In this document: positions 25,732 through 33,709 of the stretch, one piece after another
How the letters are laid out: every line of letters starts with the position of its first letter
Position numbering within the stretch: the stretch's first letter is position 1
Source: Pusillimonas sp044464525
Lineage (GTDB): Bacteria; Pseudomonadota; Gammaproteobacteria; Burkholderiales; Burkholderiaceae_B
Direction of reading: 5' to 3'
Length of the DNA: 64,000 nucleotides
Assembly (NCBI RefSeq): GCF_044464525.1
Contig: NZ_JBIQLE010000017.1
Coordinates: 1 to 64,000 of the forward strand
The notes under the pieces: model-generated
What the model was told of the DNA's origin: nothing
The model's input: the letters and a program-made list of their open reading frames with translations, nothing else
The model's database searches: none
Program-made: the position numbers and the translations under genes

Positions 25732-28608
25732 TCAGGCTTCCACTTGCTCTTGGGCATATTGTTCGATGGGAATGCACGAGCAGAACAGGTTGCGGTCACC
25801 GTAGCTGTTGTCCACCCGGCCCACAGGGGGCCAATATTTATTCTGCCTCAGGCTGGGCAAGGGGTAGGCAGCTTGCGAGCGCGTGTAGCCATGGTTCCAT
25901 TCGTCGGCCGTAACCATGGCCGCGGTATGGGGCGCGTTGCGCAGCGGGTTGTCTTCGGCGGCGAACTCGCCGGATTCGACCTTGCCGATTTCGTGACGAA
26001 TGGACACCATTGCATCGATGAAACGGTCCAGCTCGCACAGCGTCTCGCTTTCGGTTGGCTCTATCATCAAGGTGCCGGGCACGGGGAAGCTCATGGTCGG
26101 GGCGTGGAAACCATAGTCCATCAGCCGCTTGGCCACATCTTCGTTGGTGATGCCGGTAGCCTTCTGCAAAGGGCGCAGGTCCAGGATGCACTCGTGCGCC
26201 ACAAGCCCGTTTCGGCCGCTATACAGTACGGGGTAATGATCGCGCAAGCGCGTAGCCAGATAATTCGCTGCAACAATGGCGTTGCGCGAGGCATCAGTCA
26301 ACCCTTGTGCGCCCATCATGGCGATGTACATCCACGAAATGGGCAAGATGCCGGCCGAGCCGAAAGGAGCGGCGCTGACTGCGCCGATGCCTTCGGAAGA
26401 ACGTTGATAGCCGCCGGCCTGGTGATTCGGCAAGAAGGGCGCCAGGTGTGCTCCGACCGCAACCGGCCCCACGCCGGGGCCGCCGCCCCCGTGGGGTATG
26501 CAAAAGGTTTTGTGAAGGTTCAAATGCGACACGTCACCGCCGAAAAGGCCGGGCGCCGCCAGGCCCACCATCGCGTTCATGTTGGCTCCGTCGACATAGA
26601 CCTGGCCGCCGTGCTGGTGCACGATATCGCACACGTCGCGCACGGTTTCTTCAAAGACTCCGTGCGTGGAAGGGTAGGTGATCATAATGGCCGCCAACGT
26701 GGCGCTGTGCTGCCGGGCCTTGGCGCGCAGATCGTCCAGATCGATATTGCCCTGGTTGTCGCAAGCCACTACGACCACCCTCATGTCCACCATCTGGGCC
26801 GAGGCGGGGTTTGTTCCGTGTGCAGACGAAGGGATAAGACATACATTGCGTTCGGCCTGGCCACGCGAGGCATGGTATGCACGAATGATCTGAAGGCCCG
26901 CATACTCGCCCTGTGAGCCCGCGTTCGGTTGCAGGTTTACCGCCGCGTAGCCCGTCACTGCGCACAGCATGGCTTCAAGCTCGTCGATCATCTGGCGATA
27001 GCCCTCGGTCTGGTCTTCCGGAGCCAGCGGATGGATGTCGGCGAATTCGGGCCAGGTAATCGGGATGATCTCGCTGGTCGCATTCAGCTTCATGGTGCAC
27101 GAACCCAGCGGAATCATGCCGCGGTCCAACGCCAGGTCTTTGTCTGCCAGACGCCTCAGGTAGCGAAGCATCTCGTGTTCGGAGTGATGCGAGTTGAATA
27201 CCGGATGGGTTAGATAGGGGCTTTGACGAGCCAGCTCGGCGGGATAACCCGGCGTTTGTTCTACATTCAGCGCGTCGTAGCGGGGGGCTTGCCTGTCTTG
27301 GGCGAACACATTCAAAAGAGCTTCGACGTCGGCGGCTGTTGTGGTTTCGTCCAGCGATATGCCAACGTGTGCGTCGTCGACCAGCCGCAGGTTCATGCCG
27401 CGGGCTATGGCCGAGTCGACTATGGCTTGTGTTGCGGGGCCGGTACGCAGGGTCAAGGTATCGAAATAGCTTTGGTTGCTTCTTTGCCAGCCGAGCATGG
27501 CCAGGCCGGCCGCCAGGGTTGCGGTCAGGTCGTGGACGCGTTGGGCGATGCGCTTGATTCCGGCGGGGCCGTGATAAACGGCGTACATGGCAGCCATGAT
27601 GGCTAACAATGCTTGCGCCGTGCATATGTTTGAGGTGGCTTTTTCTCGTCGTATGTGCTGTTCGCGCGTTTGCAAGGCCAGGCGATAAGCCGGGTCGCCC
27701 TGAGTATCGATGGTGACTCCTACCAGACGGCCCGGCAGCGAGCGCTTGAACTGGTCATGCACCGCCATGTAGCCGGCATGGGGTCCGCCAAAGCCCAGGG
27801 GAACGCCGAAGCGCTGTGCGTTGCCCACGACTACGTCGGCGCCCCATTCACCTGGCGGGGCAAGCAAAGCCAGCGCCAGCAAGTCGGCCGCCACTGCCAC
27901 CAGGCCACCTTGTTCGTGTACGGCCGTTGCCAGGGCGCGGTAGTCGCGCACGTTGCCATCCACGCCGGGATATTGCAGCAACACACCGAAGGCGCCGGCT
28001 TTCGCAGCCTGGTCGGCGGGGCCCACCTGCACAGTGATATCAAGCGCCTGAGCCCGGGTGCGCACAACCTCCAGCGTTTGTGGCAATACATCGTCGGCGA
28101 CGAAAAAGACGTTGCGGACCGAGCTGTTGCGGTTGACGCGAAGCAACAGTGTCATGGCCTCGGCCGCCGCTGTTGCTTCGTCCAGCATCGACGCATTGGC
28201 GATTTCCATGCCGGTCAGGTCTGTCAACATTTGCTGGAAGTTAAGCAGCGCCTCGAGGCGTCCTTGCGAGATTTCGGGTTGATAGGGCGTGTAGGCCGTG
28301 TACCAAGCCGGGTTCTCAAACAGGTTGCGCAAAATGACGGCCGGAGTGAAGGTGCCGTAATAACCTTGGCCGATGAAATTGCGGAAGACCTTGTTTTGCG
28401 TCGCGCGCGCCCGCAACTTGGCCAGCGCATCATTCTCGGAAAGCGGTTCGGTGAATTCACCCAGGGGCAGGGTGGCAGTCTGTCGTATTGCGGGCGGTAC
28501 GACGTCGTCGATCAGGGTGTCCAGGCTGTCGTAGCCCAGAGCGTCGAGCATGTGTCGCCGCTCGTTCGCGTCGGGGCCGATATGGCGCTCGCTGAAGAGT
28601 TTGCTCAT
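25732..28608 (-). CDS. gcvP: Glycine dehydrogenase (decarboxylating), P protein
   Basis: PLP-dependent decarboxylase of the glycine cleavage system. It transfers the aminomethyl group of glycine to the lipoyl arm of the H protein. From ATG 28608 it has 958 residues, like E. coli GcvP; a GTG four codons upstream is less likely. Both halves of the fused dimer are present, with the N-terminal RHIGPDANERRHML, then QGYYGTFTPAVILRNL. The PLP lysine lies in LNLHKTFCIPHGGGGPG. It follows gcvT by 16 bases in the riboswitch-controlled operon. The usual gcvH between them is absent. Confidence 0.98.
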   Translation of the reverse strand: MSKLFSERHIGPDANERRHMLDALGYDSLDTLIDDVVPPAIRQTATLPLGEFTEPLSENDALAKLRARATQNKVFRNFIGQGYYGTFTPAVILRNLFENPAWYTAYTPYQPEISQGRLEALLNFQQMLTDLTGMEIANASMLDEATAAAEAMTLLLRVNRNSSVRNVFFVADDVLPQTLEVVRTRAQALDITVQVGPADQAAKAGAFGVLLQYPGVDGNVRDYRALATAVHEQGGLVAVAADLLALALLAPPGEWGADVVVGNAQRFGVPLGFGGPHAGYMAVHDQFKRSLPGRLVGVTIDTQGDPAYRLALQTREQHIRREKATSNICTAQALLAIMAAMYAVYHGPAGIKRIAQRVHDLTATLAAGLAMLGWQRSNQSYFDTLTLRTGPATQAIVDSAIARGMNLRLVDDAHVGISLDETTTAADVEALLNVFAQDRQAPRYDALNVEQTPGYPAELARQSPYLTHPVFNSHHSEHEMLRYLRRLADKDLALDRGMIPLGSCTMKLNATSEIIPITWPEFADIHPLAPEDQTEGYRQMIDELEAMLCAVTGYAAVNLQPNAGSQGEYAGLQIIRAYHASRGQAERNVCLIPSSAHGTNPASAQMVDMRVVVVACDNQGNIDLDDLRAKARQHSATLAAIMITYPSTHGVFEETVRDVCDIVHQHGGQVYVDGANMNAMVGLAAPGLFGGDVSHLNLHKTFCIPHGGGGPGVGPVAVGAHLAPFLPNHQAGGYQRSSEGIGAVSAAPFGSAGILPISWMYIAMMGAQGLTDASRNAIVAANYLATRLRDHYPVLYSGRNGLVAHECILDLRPLQKATGITNEDVAKRLMDYGFHAPTMSFPVPGTLMIEPTESETLCELDRFIDAMVSIRHEIGKVESGEFAAEDNPLRNAPHTAAMVTADEWNHGYTRSQAAYPLPSLRQNKYWPPVGRVDNSYGDRNLFCSCIPIEQYAQEQVEA

Positions 28609-28624
28609 CTTGTATTCCACAGGT

Positions 28625-29764
28625 TCAAACTTTTATCCGGCCGTTACGCACGAAGGGCGGTTGCACTACCCGGGCGCGCACTGTCTTGCCGCGTATGAGC
28701 ACATGCACTTCGGCGTCTGTCTCCACATCTAGGGGCAGCCGTGCCAGGCCGATGCTTTGATTCATAGTGGGGCTGAAACTGCCGCTGGTGATCACTCCTT
28801 CGCCGGCAGGGGTTTCGACTTGCTGTCCGGATCGTAAGACCCCCGCGCGGTCCAGCGCGATCAGTCCGGCCGACTTCCACCTCTGCCCTTGTTCGCGCAG
28901 TGCCGCCTTGCCCACGAAATTGCGCGAGGCGTCCAGGTCGACGGTCCAGCCCAGCCCACAGTCGAGCGGCGAAGTGCGTTCATCCATATCCTGGCCGTAG
29001 AGGTTCATGCCGGCCTCCAGGCGCAGTGTGTCGCGCGCTCCGAGGCCCGCGGGACGGACGCCGACGCTCAGCAGTTCGTTCCAAAGATCAATTACCCGAT
29101 CGGCCGGCAAGATCAGTTCGTGACCATCTTCGCCGGTGTAGCCGGTTCGCGCGATCATGACTTCGCCGAATCGTGGGTCAGCGTGATATATCGCATGGAA
29201 AGGCTTGAGGTCGCCCGCCGCCGCCTCGGCGCGCGGCATTGCCTGCCAGCAGCGTGCACGTGCCTGGGGGCCTTGCACTGCGATGATTGCTAGGGCAGCG
29301 GCCCCGGCCGGCTCGTCGCCGAAGCGCCGAGGCGTCAGCGCAACGTCGGCGCTTTGCAGCTGTACCTGTTGGGCGAGCCATGCCAGGTCGTGCAGCGCGG
29401 TGGCTGCATTGACGATGAGTCGATAGCGGGTGTTGCTTTCGAAATACACGATGAGATCGTCAAGAATGCCGCCCTGGGGGTTCAGCATGCAGCTGTACAG
29501 GGCCTTGCCGGCAAGCTGCAGCTTGTCGACGTTATTGGCCAGAACGGTGCGCAGGAAAGGGCGGGCATCGTTGCCTTGCACATCTATGACGCACATGTGC
29601 GAAACATCGAACATGCCGGCGGCTTGCCGCACCGCATTATGCTCGTCGATCTGTGATCCGTAATGGATGGGCATTTCCCATCCGCCAAAATCAACCATGC
29701 GTGCGCCCAGCTCTATATGACGGGAGGCCAGCGGGGTTTGTCTGAGAGGTGGGGTGCTTGTCAT
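28625..29764 (-). CDS. gcvT: Aminomethyltransferase, T protein
   Basis: Moves the one-carbon unit from aminomethyl-H protein to tetrahydrofolate and releases ammonia. From ATG 29764 (MTSTPPLRQTPL) it has 379 residues. Conserved parts are MVDFGGWEMPIHYGSQIDEH, the GMFDVSHMCVIDVQG strand, ARTGYTGEDGHEL and AGMNLYGQDMDE. It is the first gene after the glycine riboswitch. The downstream gene is gcvP rather than gcvH, so the H protein must come from another locus for the enzyme to work. Confidence 0.97.
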   Translation of the reverse strand: MTSTPPLRQTPLASRHIELGARMVDFGGWEMPIHYGSQIDEHNAVRQAAGMFDVSHMCVIDVQGNDARPFLRTVLANNVDKLQLAGKALYSCMLNPQGGILDDLIVYFESNTRYRLIVNAATALHDLAWLAQQVQLQSADVALTPRRFGDEPAGAAALAIIAVQGPQARARCWQAMPRAEAAAGDLKPFHAIYHADPRFGEVMIARTGYTGEDGHELILPADRVIDLWNELLSVGVRPAGLGARDTLRLEAGMNLYGQDMDERTSPLDCGLGWTVDLDASRNFVGKAALREQGQRWKSAGLIALDRAGVLRSGQQVETPAGEGVITSGSFSPTMNQSIGLARLPLDVETDAEVHVLIRGKTVRARVVQPPFVRNGRIKV

Positions 29765-29790
29765 ATCCTGGACTTTAAAACGGTAAAAGC

Positions 29791-29804
29791 GAAGCATTTG
29801 CTTC
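29791..29804 (-). promoter_or_regulatory. Hairpin between riboswitch and gcvT start
   Basis: GAAGC-AAAT-GCTTC is followed by GCTTTT on the minus strand. It lies just downstream of the second aptamer and 27 bases before the gcvT ATG. It could be the switching element (short terminator or translation-blocking stem). The stem is only 5 bp, so this is tentative. Confidence 0.4.
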
Positions 29805-29809
29805 GTTGT

Positions 29810-30003
29810 TCCCGCTCTGTCCTTGATACCTGAGAGATTCGAGCCGAGCGGCCCAGCCCCTTCGGTGAGCTTCTCGGTGGAAGCTGCTCTCCAGAGTAGC
29901 GCGCCCCTTCCACTGCGGGCAGCGAGTCAGCCGGTCCTTGAGCCTGAGAGTTTTGGGAGTGCACCTTCGGCGGCGTTTTTGTGGACGCGCTCTCCCAGCT
30001 GAC
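29810..30003 (-). ncRNA. Tandem glycine riboswitch
   Basis: The leader contains two copies of the glycine aptamer. The first (about 29932-30000) carries GGGAGAGCGCG, then GCCGAAGGTGCACTCCC, then CTCTCAGGCTCAAGGACCG. The second (about 29813-29895) carries GGAGAGCAGC, then CACCGAAGGGGC, then CTCTCAGGTATCAAGGACAG. The paired CTCTCAGG-x-CAAGGAC cores with upstream GGAGAG are diagnostic. Cooperative binding of glycine normally turns the operon on, matching gcvT-gcvP downstream. Confidence 0.96.
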
Positions 30004-30011
30004 TGCCGCAA

Positions 30012-30040
30012 ACTTTAGTGGTTGAGTGAAATGGTGTCAA
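30012..30040 (-). promoter_or_regulatory. Promoter of the gcvTP riboswitch operon
   Basis: On the minus strand TTGACA (30035-30040), a 17-bp spacer and TAAAGT (30012-30017) predict a start right at the 5' edge of the first aptamer. Confidence 0.7.
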
Positions 30041-30124
30041 GCGGACAATGCCGCGTCCCGCTTCTTTGCGCCGGAAATACGGACGAGACGGACCAGAACG
30101 ATCAAATCGAGTGTGCACCATACA

Positions 30125-30163
30125 AAAAGCCGGCTCGCGCATTGTGTGCGTGAGCCGGCTTTT
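30125..30163. terminator. Bidirectional terminator
   Basis: A 12-bp stem AAAAGCCGGCTC (30125-30136) / GAGCCGGCTTTT (30152-30163) has T or A tracts built into both ends. It lies downstream of the 69-residue ORF and upstream of the gcv promoter, insulating the two same-strand units. Confidence 0.85.
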
Positions 30164-30226
30164 AAAACTCGTATGTAACGGCTGGGATGGCGCCGTCGCG
30201 CGAGTGGGTGCTACGAGGAGGAAGAA

Positions 30227-30436
30227 TCAGGCCGCGGTGACCTTGTGACCGTCTTTGCGTGCTGCGTCCATGTCGTTGGACACGTCGGCGGCGTAGGAAA
30301 CAAGCTTGGCCTGCGCTTTCTTGACTAGAGTGCCGATCCAGTGGAGCAGCGTGGGCTGGTTGTAATAGCTGTTGATTTCGCCGTGGATCAGCGCGCGCTC
30401 GAGGGAATCAGTCATTGCGATGTTGTATTTGGTCAT
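30227..30436 (-). CDS. Small protein of unknown function (69 residues) under a palindrome-flanked promoter
   Basis: A short frame from ATG 30436 with an excellent GGAGG Shine-Dalgarno sequence 6 bases upstream. The protein begins MTKYNIAMTDSLERALIHGE. A central stretch PTLLHWIGTLVKKAQAKLV looks like an amphipathic helix, followed by a charged tail. There is no cysteine, signal peptide or membrane helix, and I do not recognise the family. It has its own promoter (30484-30512) overlapped by operator-like palindromes and its own terminator (30125-30163). It is therefore a complete, tightly regulated, single-gene unit. Expression only under a specific signal is likely, but the signal is unknown. 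Confidence 0.75.
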   Translation of the reverse strand: MTKYNIAMTDSLERALIHGEINSYYNQPTLLHWIGTLVKKAQAKLVSYAADVSNDMDAARKDGHKVTAA

Positions 30437-30483
30437 GGCAGGCCTCCGTATTGTAAGTTTGGCTCTTGTGGAGCAGATGACCC

Positions 30484-30512
30484 ATTATAGGGTATACCCT
30501 AGTCTTATGCAA
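30484..30512 (-). promoter_or_regulatory. Promoter of the 69-residue protein gene
   Basis: On the minus strand TTGCAT (30507-30512), a 17-bp spacer and a perfect TATAAT (30484-30489). The 12-bp palindrome 30489-30500 fills most of the spacer and touches the -10. The -35 lies inside the inverted repeat 30501-30516. Confidence 0.75.
30489..30500. promoter_or_regulatory. Operator-like palindrome, copy 1
   Basis: AGGGTATACCCT is a perfect 12-bp palindrome between the -35 and -10 boxes. A protein bound here would block RNA polymerase. Confidence 0.65.
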
Positions 30513-30516
30513 GACT
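30501..30516. repeat. Inverted repeat covering the -35 box
   Basis: AGTCTT-ATGC-AAGACT has 6-bp arms and a 4-nt centre. It lies exactly between the two AGGGTATACCCT copies. Confidence 0.5.
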
Positions 30517-30522
30517 TATTTA

Positions 30523-30534
30523 AGGGTATACCCT
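30523..30534. promoter_or_regulatory. Operator-like palindrome, copy 2
   Basis: A second exact copy of AGGGTATACCCT, 34 bp centre to centre from the first and just upstream of the -35. Two identical sites suggest cooperative binding. Confidence 0.65.
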
Positions 30535-30655
30535 CAATTTGCCAGTTTGTTGGTTTTGTTCGACATCGATAGCTCTTCTTCTGGTCCGGGAAGCGGTCCA
30601 ATCCGTTCTATGATTAGGGTTTTGTTTGCAATCGGGCAGTACGGAGTCGGATGAC

Positions 30656-32191
30656 ATGAAAAAGATCGAAACCATAGGAATCGTCGGTGCGGGCGCCATG
30701 GGGCGCGGCATAGCGCAAATTGCGGCTCAGGCCGGCCTAAGGGTGTTGCTGTACGACCTGAACGCGCAGGCGATTGCGGCTGCACGTGACAGCCTCGACA
30801 ATATCTGGCAGAAACTGTCCGGCAAGGGCAAGATCACACCCGAAGCGGCGCAAGCCTCGTTGCAGCGTGTCGAGGCTTGCACCGACCTTGCCGCGATGTC
30901 GGCCGCACAACTTGTGGTCGAGGCGATTGTCGAGCGGCTCGAAGTCAAGCGCGATCTTTTCCAGCAGCTTGAAGGTATAGTTGCCGACGACTGCATTTTG
31001 GCCTCGAACACTTCGTCGTTGTCCATCACGGCCATCGCGGCGGGATGCCGCAAGCCGAACCGGGTGGCCGGCTATCATTTCTTCAATCCTGTTCCGCTTA
31101 TGAAGGTGGTCGAGATTATCGACGGATTGCGTACCGACGCTTCCGTTGGCGATGCCCTGATGGAATTGGCAAGAACCATGGGCCATACCCCCGTGCGCGC
31201 CAAGGATATGCCGGGCTTTATCGTCAACCACGCCGGGCGTGGCATGAACATCGAGGGCCTGCGCCTGGCGCAAGAGGCCGTGGCTCCGTTCTACCAAGTC
31301 GACGCGATCATGCGCGAGCAGGCCGGCTTCCGGATGGGGCCGTTCGAGTTGCTCGACCTTACCGCGCTCGACGTATCCCATCCCGTGATGGAATCCATCT
31401 ATCAGCAGTTTTACGACGAGCCACGCTTCCGGCCTTCCCCTATCACCGCCGTGCGTTTTGCGGGCGGCCTGCTGGGTCGCAAAACAGGCGAGGGCTTTTA
31501 CCGCTATGTCGAAGGCGCCAAGCAGGTTCCGGAATCACCGCCGGTTCCTTCGTTGCCCCAGGGCTTGAAGGTCTGGGTGGCGCCGTATCATTCAGTTGGT
31601 CACAAGCGTGCCGCGGCGTTGCTCAAAGAGCTGGGCGTGGGCGTCATCTCTTCAGATGCGCCGCCTGCCGACGCATTGATCGTGGTCACCCCTTTTGGCG
31701 AGGACACGTCCAGCGTGGTGGCCGAATATCTGCTCGACGGCGAGCGCACAGTGGCCCTGGATACCTTTTTTGGACTCGAGCAGGGCAAGCGCCGTGTGGT
31801 GATGTGTTCGCCGGCCACTTCGGCCCAATGGCGCGATGCGGCTCACGCCTTGTTTGCGTCGGACGGCACCGCGGTGTCGGTCATCGACGATTCGGCGGGT
31901 TTCGTGGGTCAGCGGATGGTGGCCAGCATAGTCAACGTGGCCAGCGACATAGCCCAGCAAACCATTGCCACTCCCGGCGACATCGACCTGGCGGTGTCGT
32001 TGGGCCTGGGCTACCCAAGGGGCGGCCCATTAAGCATGGGCGATTCTTTGGGTGCGGCGCTGGTGCTGGACATTCTGCGCAATATGCACCGAGTTACCGG
32101 CGATACGCGCTATCGCGCCAGCCTGTGGTTGCAGCGGCGGGTACAACTGGGGCTGCCGCTTACCGCCGAGCCCGCCTGCACAGCCGGCTGA
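30656..32191 (+). CDS. 3-hydroxyacyl-CoA dehydrogenase with duplicated C-terminal domain
   Basis: NAD-dependent oxidation of 3-hydroxyacyl-CoA. From ATG 30656 it has 511 residues. The Rossmann NAD loop is IGIVGAGAMGRGIAQIAA near residue 5. The catalytic segment is ASNTSSLSITAIA, followed by the histidine in RVAGYHFFNPVPLMKVVEI. A first C-terminal helical domain (GFIVNHAGRGMNIEGLRLAQ) follows. A second copy from about 400 (SAGFVGQRMVASIVNVASDI) ends with DLAVSLGLGYPRGGPLSMGD. This 500-residue layout is that of PaaH/PaaC-type or 3-hydroxybutyryl/adipyl-CoA dehydrogenases; the exact substrate is not predictable. It stands alone, with a terminator downstream. Confidence 0.93.
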   Translation: MKKIETIGIVGAGAMGRGIAQIAAQAGLRVLLYDLNAQAIAAARDSLDNIWQKLSGKGKITPEAAQASLQRVEACTDLAAMSAAQLVVEAIVERLEVKRDLFQQLEGIVADDCILASNTSSLSITAIAAGCRKPNRVAGYHFFNPVPLMKVVEIIDGLRTDASVGDALMELARTMGHTPVRAKDMPGFIVNHAGRGMNIEGLRLAQEAVAPFYQVDAIMREQAGFRMGPFELLDLTALDVSHPVMESIYQQFYDEPRFRPSPITAVRFAGGLLGRKTGEGFYRYVEGAKQVPESPPVPSLPQGLKVWVAPYHSVGHKRAAALLKELGVGVISSDAPPADALIVVTPFGEDTSSVVAEYLLDGERTVALDTFFGLEQGKRRVVMCSPATSAQWRDAAHALFASDGTAVSVIDDSAGFVGQRMVASIVNVASDIAQQTIATPGDIDLAVSLGLGYPRGGPLSMGDSLGAALVLDILRNMHRVTGDTRYRASLWLQRRVQLGLPLTAEPACTAG

Positions 32192-32301
32192 GGGCGCGAG
32201 AGGGGCGCTGACAGTACGGCGGCGCTTCTTTCAGCGAAGCACAACCTCGAGTCAATACCAGGCTGCTATGCCGATTTTCGGCCGAGGCATCCAGCCTCAA
32301 A

Positions 32302-32335
32302 AAAAAGCCGCTCGTACATGAACGAGCGGCTTTTT
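32302..32335. terminator. Bidirectional terminator between the dehydrogenase and the cytochrome gene
   Basis: A 14-bp stem AAAAAGCCGCTCGT (32302-32315) / ACGAGCGGCTTTTT (32322-32335) has a 6-nt loop. T tracts occur in both directions, serving the two convergent genes. Confidence 0.9.
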
Positions 32336-32429
32336 AGTGTTGCTGCTACAGGGTAGTGGTTCGATTCTGTAGTACTGCCTTCTTGGGCGTGGTTGAGCCT
32401 CTTGATGATCGAGGCTGGGCACTGACACT

Positions 32430-33380
32430 CTATTGGGACTCATGCACCATGTATTCAACCGCGGCGCGGATTTCGGCGTCGGAGGCTTGCGAGCCGCCTC
32501 GTGGAGGCATGGCGCCCTTGCCGTGGATGGCGATTTCGACCATGGTGTCCATGCCGGTGGCGATGAGGGGCTCCCAGGCGGCTTTGTCGCCGAGCTTGGG
32601 TGCGTTGGCTACGCCCGCGTCGTGACAGGCGAAGCAAACAGATTTGTATAGTTTTTCGCCGGCGGGATCGACCGCGGCGGTTTCGGTTGCCGCCGCAGCT
32701 TGTTCTTGCTGGGCGGGCTCGGCGGCAGCTTGCTCGGTTTCGGATTGGGCCGCATCGGCGGGTGCCGCAGCGGCCGGTTGGGCTTCGGTGGGTGTTGCCT
32801 GAGCGGGTGCTTCGGCGGAAGCCTGGGCAGCGTCGGCGTCGGCTTCTTCGCCCTCGGCAGGCTCGGCGGGTTCGTCGAACGAGGCGCCCGACTCGTTGGC
32901 CATATAGACCATGGCGCGCTCTACTTCGAGATCGCTTAGCGTCGGGTTGCCGCCCTTGGCGGGCATGGCGCCCTTGCCGTGGATGGCGATTTCCAGCAGA
33001 TGCTCGTAGCCGTCTTGTATGAGCGGGGCCCAGGCGGCTTTATCGCCGAGCTTGGGCGCGCCGGCCACGCCGGCCGTATGGCATGCGCTACAGGTGGACT
33101 CGTAGACCTGCACGCCTGTTTTGAGAACCTTGGGCGCGTTGGCGTCGACCAGGGCGAAGCCGGCAACGGGCTCGAGCCGCGAGGCAATGGCTTCAGGAGT
33201 TTGAGCATCGGAACCGGCTGCGGGAACTGCGCCGCTGATGACCAGCCTGATCAGCAAAAAGATGATGATGACCGGAACGATGAAAGCAAGGATGACGGTG
33301 ACAATGAGTTGCTTGGGCGTTTTGATGAGGCCTTCGTGCCCCTCGATGGTTGCTTCGACGTGGTCTTCTGTGTTGTTCAT
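32430..33380 (-). CDS. Membrane-anchored dihaem cytochrome c (c5-like)
   Basis: 316 residues. One N-terminal membrane helix (LIVTVILAFIVPVIIIFLLI, residues 24-43) anchors two cytochrome c domains with haem motifs CSACH and CFACH. The two domains are an internal duplication sharing GDKAAW-x-PLI and EIAIHGKGAMP. They are joined by a linker of about 70 residues rich in Ala, Glu, Gln and Pro. Methionine ligands are in the GAMP motifs. It probably carries electrons in the periplasm between the bc1 complex and an oxidase or reductase, but no oxidase gene is next to it. Similar cytochromes occur widely in Burkholderiales. Confidence 0.92.
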   Translation of the reverse strand: MNNTEDHVEATIEGHEGLIKTPKQLIVTVILAFIVPVIIIFLLIRLVISGAVPAAGSDAQTPEAIASRLEPVAGFALVDANAPKVLKTGVQVYESTCSACHTAGVAGAPKLGDKAAWAPLIQDGYEHLLEIAIHGKGAMPAKGGNPTLSDLEVERAMVYMANESGASFDEPAEPAEGEEADADAAQASAEAPAQATPTEAQPAAAAPADAAQSETEQAAAEPAQQEQAAAATETAAVDPAGEKLYKSVCFACHDAGVANAPKLGDKAAWEPLIATGMDTMVEIAIHGKGAMPPRGGSQASDAEIRAAVEYMVHESQ

Positions 33381-33609
33381 GATCGAGTCCTGCGTTTCCT
33401 AACAAAGGAACAAAGCCTTTATATAAGCCCTGTCTACAAAGCTTTTATGGTTCGAGGCCCCATCCGGACGATGCCTGCCAGATGGGTTGTCTGTGTGTTC
33501 GTGTCTAGCAATTTGCTTCTTGACGACGCTGCAACGCAAGGTCGTCGTTCACAAACCGTACGATTATACCGGGTGTGCCCGACGAGTGCAGGCCGCCTTT
33601 AAATCAGGC

Positions 33610-33615
33610 TACAAT
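33610..33615 (+). promoter_or_regulatory. -10 box of tRNA-Arg
   Basis: TACAAT lies 14 bp before the tRNA 5' end, the normal distance for a tRNA promoter. The -35 is weak. Confidence 0.45.
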
Positions 33616-33628
33616 GGCGGTCTTTGCA

Positions 33629-33703
33629 GCGTCCGTAGTTCAATGGATAGAATGAGAGTCTCCGAAGCTCTTGATACAGGTTCGATTCCTGTCGGACGCG
33701 CCA
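33629..33703 (+). tRNA. tRNA-Arg (anticodon CCG)
   Basis: A 75-nt cloverleaf. The acceptor stem is GCGTCCG/CGGACGC, the D arm TAGTTCAATGGATAGAAT and the anticodon arm AGAGT-CTCCGAA-GCTCT, with CCG reading CGG. The T arm is CAGGTTCGATTCCTG, the discriminator is G and the CCA is encoded. The 3' end is 6 bp from the stop of the convergent stress-protein gene. Confidence 0.95.
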
Positions 33704-33709
33704 TTATCC

